NCBI GenBank assembly: GCA_036268075.1
Contig: DATAUV010000015.1
Location: 62,001 to 126,000 of the forward strand
Direction of reading: 5' to 3'
DNA: 64,000 bases
Source: DATARH01 sp036268075
GTDB lineage: Bacteria; Pseudomonadota; Alphaproteobacteria; ATCC43930; CGMCC-115725
The position numbers and the translations under genes are program-made. Below the pieces are notes generated by a model. That model was not told the origin of the DNA, made no database searches, and was given only the letters and a program-made list of their open reading frames with translations. Shown here one piece after another: positions 1 to 8,805 of the stretch; within the stretch, counting starts at the first letter, position 1; every line of letters starts with the position of its first letter.

Positions 1-57
1 CGCGCCAAGGAACGCGCCTCCGACCACACCCCGATCTGGTGCGAACTGGCGGTCTAG
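1..57 (+). CDS. xthA: Exodeoxyribonuclease III, C-terminal end only
   Basis: The window opens inside a gene; 18 codons remain before a TAG stop. The visible tail contains ERASDHTPIWCEL. Exonuclease III (AP endonuclease, base excision repair) characteristically ends with a catalytic SDH motif followed by a Pro/hydrophobic/Trp stretch, and this matches. The family call rests on this tail alone. It converges on the PilZ gene, with a perfect palindrome in the 72-bp gap. Confidence 0.75.
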   Translation, partial: RAKERASDHTPIWCELAV

Positions 58-64
58 GCAAATT

Positions 65-123
65 GGACCGCGGGCGTCCCGCCCGCCTCTTTATGTAGAG
101 TGCGGGCGGGACGCCCGCGGTCC
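65..123. repeat. Palindromic repeat, family 1 copy A (convergent junction)
   Basis: A perfect 22-bp inverted repeat (65-86 and 102-123) has the core GCGGGCGTCCCGCCCGC. The 15-bp loop can itself pair CTCT with AGAG. It lies between the ends of xthA and the PilZ gene, so transcripts from both sides run into it. Related copies are at 3749-3807 and 47405-47470. It probably acts as a bidirectional terminator or mRNA-stabilising hairpin; there is no clear T-tract. Confidence 0.85.
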
Positions 124-129
124 AGTTAT

Positions 130-468
130 TTAGTGAAGCTGCTCGCCGAACGGGTTCTCGGCCAGGCCTTCGAGATGCTCGACGCTGGGGTCGTCGAAGC
201 AGATCGCGCAGCTTCCGTATTCGGGGTCGATGCGCACGACCGTCGCGGCGAACGGCATCGGTTCGCGCGAGCCGGTGAGGCCGAAACAGCCGCGCACCCG
301 CGAGCCGATGTCGTGGCAGACGCCGTCGATCAGCAGCCCGCCCATCGACCAGTTGATCGCGTGGTATTGACCCTCGCCGATCTTAACATCCAGGCCCGGC
401 ATCAAGTATCGGCGATCGCGGCGTAGCTCTGCGCGGTCGATCCAGGTGCGATGTGTCTCCATCGCCAA
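130..468 (-). CDS. PilZ-domain protein
   Basis: The 112-residue protein consists of a single PilZ domain, the usual receptor for cyclic di-GMP. The N-terminal RxxxR motif is visible as RRDRRY (residues 17-22), and the second c-di-GMP contact motif, (D/N)xSxxG, is NWSMGG (around residues 39-44). No other domain, signal peptide or membrane segment is present, so it is likely a small cytoplasmic adaptor. Its target cannot be read from the sequence, and no diguanylate cyclase or flagellar gene is nearby. ATG start; it stands alone between a palindrome and the K+ channel gene. Confidence 0.8.
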   Translation of the reverse strand: MAMETHRTWIDRAELRRDRRYLMPGLDVKIGEGQYHAINWSMGGLLIDGVCHDIGSRVRGCFGLTGSREPMPFAATVVRIDPEYGSCAICFDDPSVEHLEGLAENPFGEQLH

Positions 469-509
469 ATATTCACGCGGGTTTGGCGAGAATGCCAGAA
501 AAATGATGC

Positions 510-2279
510 TTAATTCTCCCCGGGCTCGACTGGTTCCCCGGATTCGGCTGGCTCGACCGGCGGATCGGACATCTCCGCCCCGGTCTGCAGACGCTCGGCG
601 ATGGCGGCAAAGGTCGTGCCGCGCTCGCGCGCCACCGCCCGGCGCCCCAGCAGCAACACCGCCTCGCCCGGAAGCACATCCTCAAGGCTGTGGACCCGCA
701 CAAGGTCCTTGCCGCGCCAGACGCCGATCGGGAACGCGCCGTCGGGCACCAGCTCCCGGTAATTCTCGGGCAGCACCATCTCGCCGATGCCGAATTCCTC
801 GCCGGCGATCTCGATGCGGCCGCGCGCGCCGGGAAGGCGCGACAGCCCGGCAAAGATCGGCGCGGCGAGCGCCTCGGCCGAAAACGTCGTCTCGAACTGG
901 AAATGCTTGGCGATCGAGGCGGCAAAGCTGGCGTCGGCGATGCGCAGCACGATCGGCATGTCCGGGTTGCGCACCCGCCCTCCGAGCGCGATCTCGAGGT
1001 TCAGCGTGTCGACGTTGGTCAGCGCGACGAGGCTGTGCGCGGCCGGCAGGTTGCACAGGTCGAGCGTGTCGTCGCGGCTGGCGTCGCCGGTCAGCAGATC
1101 GAAGCCCTGGTCGCGCGCCCGCTCGATCATCGCCGGGTCGGGCGCGCGCTCGACGACGACCAGCGAGCGCCCGAACCCGAGCAAGAGGTCGATCACCCCC
1201 GACCCGATGCTGCCGGCGCCGCACACGACGATATGCCCGCGCCGGCGGATGCGCCGCAGACCCTGCATCCGCACATAGCGCGCCTGGGTCAATAGCGAGG
1301 CGGCGAAACCGATAAAGATGCCGGTCAGCACGATCCCGGCCAGCATCAGCATCATCGCGATGCCGATATCGCCGATATTGTTCCGGTCCGGCGCCAGGTC
1401 GCCGTAGCCGGTCGTGGTCATCGTCGCGAGGACGAAATACGCCGCGGTCAGCCAGTTGGTCGCGAAGGCATAGCGGAAATGCCAGGTGCCGATCGCGAAG
1501 AGCACCAAGGCAGTCATTGCGAAGATCGCCATGAACGGGTCGATGCGCCGCAGCCGCGCGCGCCACGGCAGCCTTCGCGCCCTCTTGGCGCCGTCGGTCG
1601 CCGTCGCCGGGCGCCGCGGGGTCGAGGCGGCGAGCCGCTCGATCGTGCCGTGGACGACCAGCCGTGCGCCGCGCGGGATTTCTTCGCCGGGATCGATATC
1701 GGTTCGGTCGCCGAGCGCGACGACGCGCAGGCCGAGCGCGGATTCGGCCGCGGCGACGGTCTCGCCGGCGACGCCCGCATCCTCGGCCGACCGCCCGGCG
1801 AACCCGGTCAGCGGACCGTCGCGCTCGGGGAAGTGCAGTCCGCGAAAGCAGGACGGGTCGAGCGCGCTCGCCGCATAGGTCGAGGCCGACAGCCAGGCCA
1901 GCGACACGACCGAGCAATCGTGCAGGTTCTCCTCGATCTTGGGCGCCAGCGTGCGGTTGAACTGGCGCAGCACGATGCGGATGTCGGGGTTGACGTCGCG
2001 CGCCCTGAGCGCCGCGCGCAAATTGAGCTGGTCGTCGGCAGACAGCGCGAGGATCGTCACCGCCTCGGCGGCGCCGGCGCGTTCGAGGCTGCCGAGCCGC
2101 CCGGGCAGCCCGATGACGAACCGGGCGCCGACCGCCTCGACCTGGTGGGCGAATTCGTGATCCTCGCTCCACAGCACGGTGACGTGGTGGCCCTGGAGCT
2201 GGCACAGCTCGCGCGCCGTGTTGAGCGCCAGCGCGTCGCCGCCGACGATCAGCACGATGGGCGGCGCGGGCTCGGTCAT
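510..2279 (-). CDS. K+ channel with an RCK domain on each side of the pore
   Basis: 589 residues. A TrkA-N-like Rossmann region comes first (GGDALALNTA, residues 13-22). It is followed by a linker, then two membrane helices (about 250-270 and 305-330) flanking the selectivity filter TTTGYGD (288-294). A second Rossmann/RCK domain follows (CGAGSIGSG, 353-361). The filter identifies a potassium channel, and the RCK domains imply gating by nucleotide or cation. An RCK region ahead of the pore is less common than the pore-RCK-RCK order. The ATG overlaps the TGA of the upstream KamA-like gene (ATGA), so the two are translationally coupled. Ligand unknown. Confidence 0.8.
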   Translation of the reverse strand: MTEPAPPIVLIVGGDALALNTARELCQLQGHHVTVLWSEDHEFAHQVEAVGARFVIGLPGRLGSLERAGAAEAVTILALSADDQLNLRAALRARDVNPDIRIVLRQFNRTLAPKIEENLHDCSVVSLAWLSASTYAASALDPSCFRGLHFPERDGPLTGFAGRSAEDAGVAGETVAAAESALGLRVVALGDRTDIDPGEEIPRGARLVVHGTIERLAASTPRRPATATDGAKRARRLPWRARLRRIDPFMAIFAMTALVLFAIGTWHFRYAFATNWLTAAYFVLATMTTTGYGDLAPDRNNIGDIGIAMMLMLAGIVLTGIFIGFAASLLTQARYVRMQGLRRIRRRGHIVVCGAGSIGSGVIDLLLGFGRSLVVVERAPDPAMIERARDQGFDLLTGDASRDDTLDLCNLPAAHSLVALTNVDTLNLEIALGGRVRNPDMPIVLRIADASFAASIAKHFQFETTFSAEALAAPIFAGLSRLPGARGRIEIAGEEFGIGEMVLPENYRELVPDGAFPIGVWRGKDLVRVHSLEDVLPGEAVLLLGRRAVARERGTTFAAIAERLQTGAEMSDPPVEPAESGEPVEPGEN

Positions 2280-3349
2280 CCCGGCGCTTTGCCCGCGCGG
2301 TCGGGACCCATGCAATCGGAGGACGGCGGATAGCGGTGGCAGATTCCGTCGCGGTCGGTGACGAGCCATTCCCCCGCCGCCTCGCCCGGCCGCGCCGAGC
2401 TCGCCGCGATCGGCGCCTTGCCGTAGCCGCCGGGGATGTCGAGCACGTAGCTCGGCTGGCACAGCCCCGACACCCGCCCGCGCAGCCCCGCGACCAGCGC
2501 CCGCCCGCGCTCGATGCCGAGCCGGAAATGCGCGGTGCCGGGCGCGAGGTCGGGGTGGTGCAGGTAGTAGGGCTTCACCCGCATCGCGACGAGCCCGCGC
2601 AACAGGCTTTCCAGCACCGCCGGGTCGTCGTTGACCCCGCGCAGCAGCACGGTTTGCGACAAGAGCGGGATGCCCGCCCGGCCGAGCCGCCCGACCGCCC
2701 CACGCACCGCCGGCGTCAGCTCGCGCGGGTGGTTGGCGTGGATCACGACATAGACCGCCTTGTCGGAACCCAGCGCCGCCACCAGCGCCGGCCCCACCCG
2801 CCCCGGCTCGACCACCGGCACCCGCGTGTGAAACCGGATCACCGCGACGTGGCCGATCGCGTCCAGCGCCCCGACGATCGCCTTGATCCGCCGCGGCGAC
2901 AACAGCAACGGGTCGCCGCCGGTGACGATGACCTCCCAGATCTCCGGCCGCGCCCGGATATAGTCGAGCGCCCGCTCCAGCGCCGCCGCGCCGAGCATCC
3001 CATTCTTTCGCCCGACCACCTCGCGGCGAAAGCAGAACCGGCAATAGACCGGGCAGGTGAGGCTCGGCTTCAGCAGCACCCGGTCGGGATAGCGATGCAC
3101 GATCCCCGGAACCGGCGACCACCGCTCGTCCCCGATCGGGTCGGAGAGGTCGTCGGGATGTTCGTGCAGCTCGGCCCCATTCGGCACGAACTGCACCGCG
3201 ATCGGGTCGGCAGGATCACCCGGATCGATCAACTCGGCGACATCCTCGGTCAGCGCCACCGAATACCGCGCCGCCACCCGCCGCAGCTCCGGCAGCTGCT
3301 CCTCGGTAACGAGCCCGCGCGAAACCAGATCGTCGGCGCCGAGGGTCAA
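2276..3349 (-). CDS. Lysine 2,3-aminomutase family radical SAM protein (KamA/EpmB type)
   Basis: 357 residues. The radical SAM cluster motif CxxxCxxC is seen as C99-P-V-Y-C103-R-F-C106. Upstream is the SDPIGD segment that precedes it in lysine aminomutases, and downstream a GGDPL motif. The length is nearer EpmB (about 340), which makes beta-lysine for EF-P modification, than catabolic KamA (about 410). No epmA or efp lies in the window, so the substrate assignment is open. The protein ends in a short Pro/Gly-rich tail. It is the first gene of a coupled pair with the K+ channel, a partnership with no obvious metabolic logic. Confidence 0.8.
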   Translation of the reverse strand: MTLGADDLVSRGLVTEEQLPELRRVAARYSVALTEDVAELIDPGDPADPIAVQFVPNGAELHEHPDDLSDPIGDERWSPVPGIVHRYPDRVLLKPSLTCPVYCRFCFRREVVGRKNGMLGAAALERALDYIRARPEIWEVIVTGGDPLLLSPRRIKAIVGALDAIGHVAVIRFHTRVPVVEPGRVGPALVAALGSDKAVYVVIHANHPRELTPAVRGAVGRLGRAGIPLLSQTVLLRGVNDDPAVLESLLRGLVAMRVKPYYLHHPDLAPGTAHFRLGIERGRALVAGLRGRVSGLCQPSYVLDIPGGYGKAPIAASSARPGEAAGEWLVTDRDGICHRYPPSSDCMGPDRAGKAPG

Positions 3350-3431
3350 CGGAGATACCTCATATCGATGCCCTTTCTGCTAATAATACTAGGGCTGGAG
3401 AGGCACCACCAGCGGTAAGCAGGAGCGTATC

Positions 3432-3695
3432 GTGGAACTGGCAGAGTTCACCGTCGGGAAGGAGTTCTGGTCCGGAGATCGACGCTTTCGCTGTACCGAC
3501 GTCGGCTCGCGCACGATCGTAGCGATCCGAGTCGATAGGGTAGAGGTAGCCGGAAACGGCTCGGAGATGCGCCGCACCCTCAACCGTGACGAAGCCGAAG
3601 CCGAAGGCTGGTTCAACGGCCCCCCATACGCTGTCGCCGAGCAGGTGTTCGATGAATACGACCGGGAGGGCTGCTCTTCATCTCGTGAGGGATAA
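3432..3695 (+). CDS. Conserved small hypothetical protein
   Basis: 87 residues with a GTG start, chosen because AGGAG lies 6 bp upstream (3421-3425). The sequence is acidic and soluble, with the segment FRCTDVGSRTIVAI near residue 18 and NGPPYAVAE near residue 62. It resembles small proteins of unknown function widespread in proteobacteria. No domain that would suggest a function was recognised. It is divergent from the KamA-like gene and convergent with valS, with a palindrome in between. Confidence 0.65.
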   Translation: MELAEFTVGKEFWSGDRRFRCTDVGSRTIVAIRVDRVEVAGNGSEMRRTLNRDEAEAEGWFNGPPYAVAEQVFDEYDREGCSSSREG

Positions 3696-3748
3696 GCGTC
3701 GACCGAGGCTTGCACGGAGATGGAGCACGAGACGAAGGCGGGATAGCT

Positions 3749-3807
3749 GGACCGCGGGCGTCCCGCCCGCAATCTTCTGACAGATGCGGGAGAGACGCCC
3801 GCGGTCC
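3749..3807. repeat. Palindromic repeat, family 1 copy B (convergent junction)
   Basis: Arms at 3749-3770 and 3786-3807. The left arm is identical to that of copy A at 65-86; the right arm has two substitutions, so the stem is imperfect. It lies between the convergent small hypothetical gene and valS, the same setting as the other two copies. Confidence 0.8.
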
Positions 3808-3818
3808 AAAGGTTGGGA

Positions 3819-6437
3819 CTACACCGCCTCCAGCCGCTGGAATGCCGCGTGCAGGCGGTCGCGGTCGCGGCGGGTGTCGGCTTCGCGTTCGCGCTGTTCC
3901 TCGACGACCTCGGGCTTGGCTTTTTCGAGGAACGCCGGGTTCGAGAGCTTGGTGGCGAACTTGGCGAGGTCGCCGTCGAGGCGGCCGATTTCCTTGGCGA
4001 GGCGCGCCTTTTCCTTGGGCAGGTCGATCACGTCGCCGAGCGCGAGGATAAGGGTCGCGCCCTCGACCACCGCCTGGATGCCGCGTCCCTCGCCCGCCTC
4101 GGGCTCGACCCGGGCGAGGCGCTGGAAATGGTCGCGGTGGCGGGCGAGTCGCGCGGCCGCGGCGGGGTCGGCGTCGCGCACGAAGAGCGGCACGCGGGCG
4201 CCGGGCGGCACGTTCATCTCGCTGCGCACGCCGCGGATCGCCGAGATCGCCGCGACCACCCATTCCATCTCGGCGAGCGCGTCGGAATCGTGGAATTGCG
4301 GGTCGGGCCAGGCGGCGGTCATGACCATCCCGGCGTCCTCGCCGGCGAGCTGGCGCCACACCTCCTCGGTGATGAACGGCATCAGCGGGTGCAGCATGTG
4401 GACGATCCGGCCGAGCACCCAGGCGGTGACGGCCCTGGTCTCTGCCTGCTGCGCCGCATCGCCGCTTTGGAGAATGGGCTTGGTGAATTCGAGGTACCAA
4501 TCGCAATAGGTGCCCCAGACGAACTGGTAAAGCCGGTTCGCCGCCTCGTCGAAGCGATAGGCGTCGAGTGCCGCGGTCACGTCGAGCGCGCAGGCCCGCG
4601 CGGCGCTGACGATCCAGCGGTTGACGGTCTCCTTGCATGCGGCCGGATCGAACTCCGACACCGGCGAGCAGCCGTTCATCTCGGCGTAGCGCGCGGCGTT
4701 CCACAGCTTCGTCGCAAAGTTGCGATAGCCCTCGACCCGGCTCTCGGCGAGCTTGATGTCGCGGCCGGGCGCGGCCAGCGCCGCCAAGGTGAAGCGCAGC
4801 GCGTCGCAGCCGAAGCGGTCGATCAGATCGAGCGGGTCGATGATGTTGCCGCGCGACTTCGACATCTTCTGCCCGCGCTCGTCGCGCACGAGGGCGTGGA
4901 TGTAGACCGTGCGGAACGGCACCTCGCCCATGAAATGGATGCCCTGCATGATCATCCGGGCGACCCAGAAAAAGATGATGTCGAACCCGGTCACCAGCAC
5001 GTCGCCGGGGTAATACCGCTTGAGGTATTCGGTCTCCTCGGGCCAGCCTAGCGTCGAGAACGGCCACAGCCCGGACGAGAACCAGGTGTCGAGCACGTCG
5101 TCGTCGCGCCGCAGCGCCACCCCCGCGCCGGCCTCCGCCTGCGCCTCCTCCTCGGTCTCGCCGACGTAGACCGCGCCGTCGGGCCCGTACCAGGCCGGGA
5201 TCTGATGCCCCCACCAGAGCTGGCGTGAGATGCACCAGGGCTGGATGTTGCGCATCCATTCGAAATACGTGTTCTCCCACTGCCGCGGGACGAACTTGAT
5301 ACGTCCATCCTCGACCGCCGCGATCGCCTCTTTCGCCAACTCGCCGGCGTTGCAGTACCACTGGTCGGTCAGCCACGGCTCGACGATCACACCCGAGCGG
5401 TCGTGGTGCGGCACCATCAGCACATGATCCTCGATCTTTTCGAGGAGCCCGGCGGCTTCGAGATCGGCGACGACCCGCTTCCTCGCCTCGAACCGGTCGA
5501 GCCCGCGATAAGGTTCCGGCACGGCATCGGTAAGCCGCGCGTCCCGATCGAAGATGTTGATCATCGCGAGGTTGTGCCGGCGGCCGACCTCGAAATCGTT
5601 AAAATCATGCGCCGGGGTGATCTTGACCGCGCCCGAGCCCTTTTCCGGGTCGGCGTATTCGTCGGCGACGATCGGGATCGCCCGGCCGACCAGCGGCAGC
5701 ACCGCGTTCCGGCCGACCAGCCCGGCGAGCCGCTCGTCCTCGGGATGCACCGCGACGGCGGTATCGCCGAGCATCGTCTCCGGCCGCGTCGTCGCGACGA
5801 CGATGTACTCCCCGTCCGCGCCCTCGATCGGGTAGCGGATGTGCCACAGCTTGCCCTGGGTCTCGCGGTTCTCGACCTCCAGGTCGGAGATCGTCGTGTG
5901 CATCTCCGGGTCCCAGTTGACGAGCCGCTTGTCGCGATAGATGAGGCCCTCGCGGTAGAGGCTCACGAACACCCGGCGGACCGCGGCGGCGAGGCCGGGG
6001 TCCATCGTGAACCGCTCGCGCGCCCAATCGGGCGAGGCGCCGAGGCGGCGGAGCTGGTTGACGATCGTGCCGCCCGACTCGGCCTTCCACTCCCACACCC
6101 GCTCGATGAACTTGTCGCGGCCCAGGTCGTGCTTGTCGATCCCTTTGTCGGCGAGCCGGTTGGTGACGACGATCTCGGTGGCGATGCCGGCATGGTCGGT
6201 GCCCGGCTGCCACAGCGCGTCGCGCCCGCGCATGCGCTGGAACCGGACCAGGATGTCCTGCAGCGTAAACGTGAGGGCGTGGCCCATGTGCAGGCTGCCG
6301 GTCACGTTCGGCGGCGGCATCATGATCGTGTAGGGCGGCTTGCCGCTGGTGGGATCGGCGGCGAACCCGCCCGATTTCTCCCACTCGGCATATTGCCGCG
6401 GCTCGACGAGGTCGGGTCGGTAGGTCTTGTCCAGCAT
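3819..6437 (-). CDS. valS: Valyl-tRNA synthetase
   Basis: 872 residues, a full-length class I aminoacyl-tRNA synthetase that charges tRNA-Val. The HIGH signature is HMGH (residues 50-53, within PPPNVTGSLHMGH), and KMSKS occurs near residue 523 followed by RGNIIDPLD. The editing (CP1) domain lies between them. The anticodon-binding region and a charged C-terminal coiled-coil arm end the protein. The ATG start gives the normal MLDKTYRP-type N-terminus. It lies downstream of the TolC-like gene on the same strand, separated by a large palindrome, so its transcript may be independent. Confidence 0.97.
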   Translation of the reverse strand: MLDKTYRPDLVEPRQYAEWEKSGGFAADPTSGKPPYTIMMPPPNVTGSLHMGHALTFTLQDILVRFQRMRGRDALWQPGTDHAGIATEIVVTNRLADKGIDKHDLGRDKFIERVWEWKAESGGTIVNQLRRLGASPDWARERFTMDPGLAAAVRRVFVSLYREGLIYRDKRLVNWDPEMHTTISDLEVENRETQGKLWHIRYPIEGADGEYIVVATTRPETMLGDTAVAVHPEDERLAGLVGRNAVLPLVGRAIPIVADEYADPEKGSGAVKITPAHDFNDFEVGRRHNLAMINIFDRDARLTDAVPEPYRGLDRFEARKRVVADLEAAGLLEKIEDHVLMVPHHDRSGVIVEPWLTDQWYCNAGELAKEAIAAVEDGRIKFVPRQWENTYFEWMRNIQPWCISRQLWWGHQIPAWYGPDGAVYVGETEEEAQAEAGAGVALRRDDDVLDTWFSSGLWPFSTLGWPEETEYLKRYYPGDVLVTGFDIIFFWVARMIMQGIHFMGEVPFRTVYIHALVRDERGQKMSKSRGNIIDPLDLIDRFGCDALRFTLAALAAPGRDIKLAESRVEGYRNFATKLWNAARYAEMNGCSPVSEFDPAACKETVNRWIVSAARACALDVTAALDAYRFDEAANRLYQFVWGTYCDWYLEFTKPILQSGDAAQQAETRAVTAWVLGRIVHMLHPLMPFITEEVWRQLAGEDAGMVMTAAWPDPQFHDSDALAEMEWVVAAISAIRGVRSEMNVPPGARVPLFVRDADPAAAARLARHRDHFQRLARVEPEAGEGRGIQAVVEGATLILALGDVIDLPKEKARLAKEIGRLDGDLAKFATKLSNPAFLEKAKPEVVEEQREREADTRRDRDRLHAAFQRLEAV

Positions 6438-6517
6438 TGCTTTCGTCGCGGAATTGTCGGGGCTAACCTAGTGTCGTGGCCTCGGGATTCCCAACATTAT
6501 CCGAGGCTGCCGCCCTC

Positions 6518-6600
6518 GTAGGATGGGCTGAGCGCAGCGAAGCCCATCGATGGTTTCCCCGAGGAGGCCGATGGGCTTCGCTGCGCTCAGCCCATCCTAC
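6518..6600. repeat. Inverted pair of family 2 palindromes
   Basis: Perfect 32-bp inverted arms (6518-6549 and 6569-6600) with a 19-bp spacer. Each arm is also a small hairpin, because GATGGGCT and AGCCCATC occur within it. This REP-pair (BIME-like) architecture sits between tolC and valS. Diverged copies occur at 34088-34161, 34362-34392 and 34631-34661. Confidence 0.85.
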
Positions 6601-6614
6601 AAAACCGAGCCCCA

Positions 6615-8021
6615 CTACTCCGACAACCCGCCCTTGAAGCCGATCCACTTGTCCTTCACCTCCTTGTAGTGCTTCTCCATGTCGTAGAGCTGCACCGGGA
6701 GGTGGAGTTCGGGGGCGACGAGGCGGCCGGTGGCGGCGGCCAGGTTGTATTCGGCGACCGCGGCGTCGTGGTCGGAGCCGACGAGCTGCTGCTGCGTGTT
6801 GAACAGTTGCTGCTCGGTATTCAGCACGTCGAGCACGGTGCGCGACCCGACCAGCACCTCCTGCTGGACCCCCGCGAGGGCGATCTGCGCCGCCCGCACC
6901 GCGACCGAGAACGAGGCGATCGCCGCGCGCGCCGAGGTCAGCGTGTCCCAGGCCTGGCTCGCGGTCTGCACCGCCTGGCGCCGGGCGTCGTCGGTCTGGC
7001 TGCGGCGCGCGCCGACCTGCTGCTGCGCGGCGCGGGTCTGCGAGTAGATCTGGCCGCCTTCGTAGAGCGGCACCGTCACCTGTCCGACGACGCTGGCGGT
7101 GTCCTCGCGCGCCACGTTCAGCGTGATCGAAGGCGAGTAGCTGCGGTTGAGGTCTCCGACGATCGAGACCTGCGGCAAGAGCTGGTCGCGCACCGCGTCG
7201 ACGTTGTCCTTGGCCGCGAGCTCGGTGAAATTGCCGGCGATGACGTTGAAATTGTTGGTCGAGGCAAGCGCCAGCGCGTCGTCGCGGGTCGCCGGCAGCG
7301 CCGGGCGTTCCTTCGGCATGACGAGGCGGCCCGGCGGATGCCCGACGGCGCGGGTATAGGCGGCGCGGCTGACCTCGAGCGTCCCTTCCGAGGCGATCCG
7401 CGTCGCCACCGCCTGGGAGTACGACGATTCGGCCTGCGCCACGTCGGTCCGCGTCACCTCGCCGACCCTGAAGCGGTCGCGCGTCGCCTCGAGCTGCTTT
7501 TTCAGCACCGCCTCGTTGCTGCGGTTGACCTCGACCAGCGTCTGGTCGCGCACGACGTCGAGAAAGGCCTGGCATACCGCCTGGAATACCGTCGTCTCGG
7601 TCGCCAGCGTCTGCGCCCGCGCGGCCTCGACCGCGTTGATCGCCTGGCGGGTCTGCGCCTCGGTGCGGCCGCCGTTATAGACCGGCTGCGTCACGCGCAG
7701 GTCGAGCTCGCGTTCGACAAAACTCGAGAAGACGGATCGCGCGCCGCTCTCTGCAAGTGCTCCACGCTCGAACCCGGCCTGGCCGGTGAAGTTGACCGAC
7801 GGCCGCCACCCCGACAGCGCCTGCGGCACCTGTTCGTCGGTGGAGCGCAGCGTCGCCCGCTGGGCGAGGAGCTGCGGGTTGTTGTTGTAGGCGTAGGACA
7901 GCGCCTCGGTCAGGGTCTGCGCCGAGGCGGCCCCGCCGCCGCAAGCCGCAACCGCCCCCGCGATGCCGAGGGCAAGCCGCAGCACCGATCCCCCTCTCAC
8001 GCGCCGTTCACGCTGGGCCAT
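6615..8021 (-). CDS. tolC: TolC family outer membrane channel protein
   Basis: 468 residues. The N-terminus is basic then hydrophobic and ends AASAQ, a signal peptide. Two related halves follow with the tandem OEP (outer membrane efflux) layout. The first starts LTEALSYAYNNNPQL and the second contains LASTNNFNVIAGN. TolC trimers form the outer-membrane tunnel for efflux pumps and type I secretion. The start at 8021 is preferred because it gives a clean signal peptide; a longer frame upstream overlaps the PCMT gene. The PCMT-tolC pairing is conserved in alphaproteobacteria. No inner-membrane pump gene is adjacent, so the protein probably serves unlinked systems. Confidence 0.88.
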   Translation of the reverse strand: MAQRERRVRGGSVLRLALGIAGAVAACGGGAASAQTLTEALSYAYNNNPQLLAQRATLRSTDEQVPQALSGWRPSVNFTGQAGFERGALAESGARSVFSSFVERELDLRVTQPVYNGGRTEAQTRQAINAVEAARAQTLATETTVFQAVCQAFLDVVRDQTLVEVNRSNEAVLKKQLEATRDRFRVGEVTRTDVAQAESSYSQAVATRIASEGTLEVSRAAYTRAVGHPPGRLVMPKERPALPATRDDALALASTNNFNVIAGNFTELAAKDNVDAVRDQLLPQVSIVGDLNRSYSPSITLNVAREDTASVVGQVTVPLYEGGQIYSQTRAAQQQVGARRSQTDDARRQAVQTASQAWDTLTSARAAIASFSVAVRAAQIALAGVQQEVLVGSRTVLDVLNTEQQLFNTQQQLVGSDHDAAVAEYNLAAATGRLVAPELHLPVQLYDMEKHYKEVKDKWIGFKGGLSE

Positions 8022-8028
8022 CAACCCC

Positions 8029-8715
8029 TCAAAAGACGAAGGCCGGCTTGGTCGCGAACTCGGCCAGCAGTGGCGTCCCCGCATCGAAGATAGCGCGCCG
8101 TGCGAGAAGTTCGCCAGTGCGCGTAACAAGCGTCGCGCGGCCAACCCCCGCACCCGGCCGCAATACCGCCAGCATACGCCCGCCATCGCCGAGTTGGCTT
8201 GCAATTTCCGCTGGAATCTCGGCGACCGCTCCACCGAAAATAATCACGTTGTAGGGCGCGCGCTGGCGGTGTCCCTGAGGCAGCGTACCCTCGACATACC
8301 CCGCCGCGGCGATGCGGTGCTCGACCAGCCCCGAGCGGCCCATCCGGGCCAGTTCCGCGTTGTCTTCGAGGGCAATCACGCTGCGGCCGAGACACGCCGC
8401 CAGCGCCGCCTCGTAGCCGACGCCGGCGCCGACGATCAGCACCGTGTCGCCGCGCCCGATGCCGGCGGCCTGAAACAGCCGCGCGGCCACCATCGGCTGC
8501 ATCAGATAGCGGCCGCCGCCCAGCGGCAGGTTCTCGTCGGCATAGGCGACCCCGGCGAGGGCCGGCGGCACGAACATCTCGCGGCGGATGCGGCTGAACG
8601 CCGCAATCACCCGCTCGTCGGAGACCTTGTTCGGCCGGATCTGGCTCTCGACCATATTGGCGCGGGCCGCATCGTAGCGGGCCGCATCGTAGCGGGCCGT
8701 ATCATAGACGGGCAT
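8029..8715 (-). CDS. Protein-L-isoaspartate O-methyltransferase family protein
   Basis: About 228 residues. MVESQIRPNKV near residue 21 and the SAM-binding glycine motif VLIVGAGVGYEAAL near residue 90 identify the PCMT fold. True PCMT repairs isoaspartyl residues, but this alphaproteobacterial branch located beside tolC may have another substrate. The start at 8715 is favoured; an upstream in-frame ATG at 8799 would add an unrelated stretch. The N-terminus carries a repeated YDAAR-type pentapeptide encoded by a roughly 15-bp tandem repeat just before the conserved motif. The stop lies 7 bp from the tolC start, so the two are probably one operon. Confidence 0.82.
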   Translation of the reverse strand: MPVYDTARYDAARYDAARANMVESQIRPNKVSDERVIAAFSRIRREMFVPPALAGVAYADENLPLGGGRYLMQPMVAARLFQAAGIGRGDTVLIVGAGVGYEAALAACLGRSVIALEDNAELARMGRSGLVEHRIAAAGYVEGTLPQGHRQRAPYNVIIFGGAVAEIPAEIASQLGDGGRMLAVLRPGAGVGRATLVTRTGELLARRAIFDAGTPLLAEFATKPAFVF

Positions 8716-8805
8716 CGCATCACCGGGCTGGCGGCGGAAGGCATCGGCGAAGAAAGCCGGCGCGGCGGCGGTTATATCGGGCTCGCCGCTCAACCACAAT
8801 AATCG

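Noticed and set aside
100..426. Plus-strand frame starting MRAGRPRSS opposite the PilZ gene
   Set aside because: It begins inside the family 1 palindrome and shadows the PilZ gene. The same RAGRPRS peptide appears opposite 3749-3807, showing it is the translated repeat.
6615..8234. Longer TolC start at 8234
   Set aside because: The extra 71 residues are Arg/Trp-rich, overlap the PCMT gene and would bury the signal peptide that begins at 8021.
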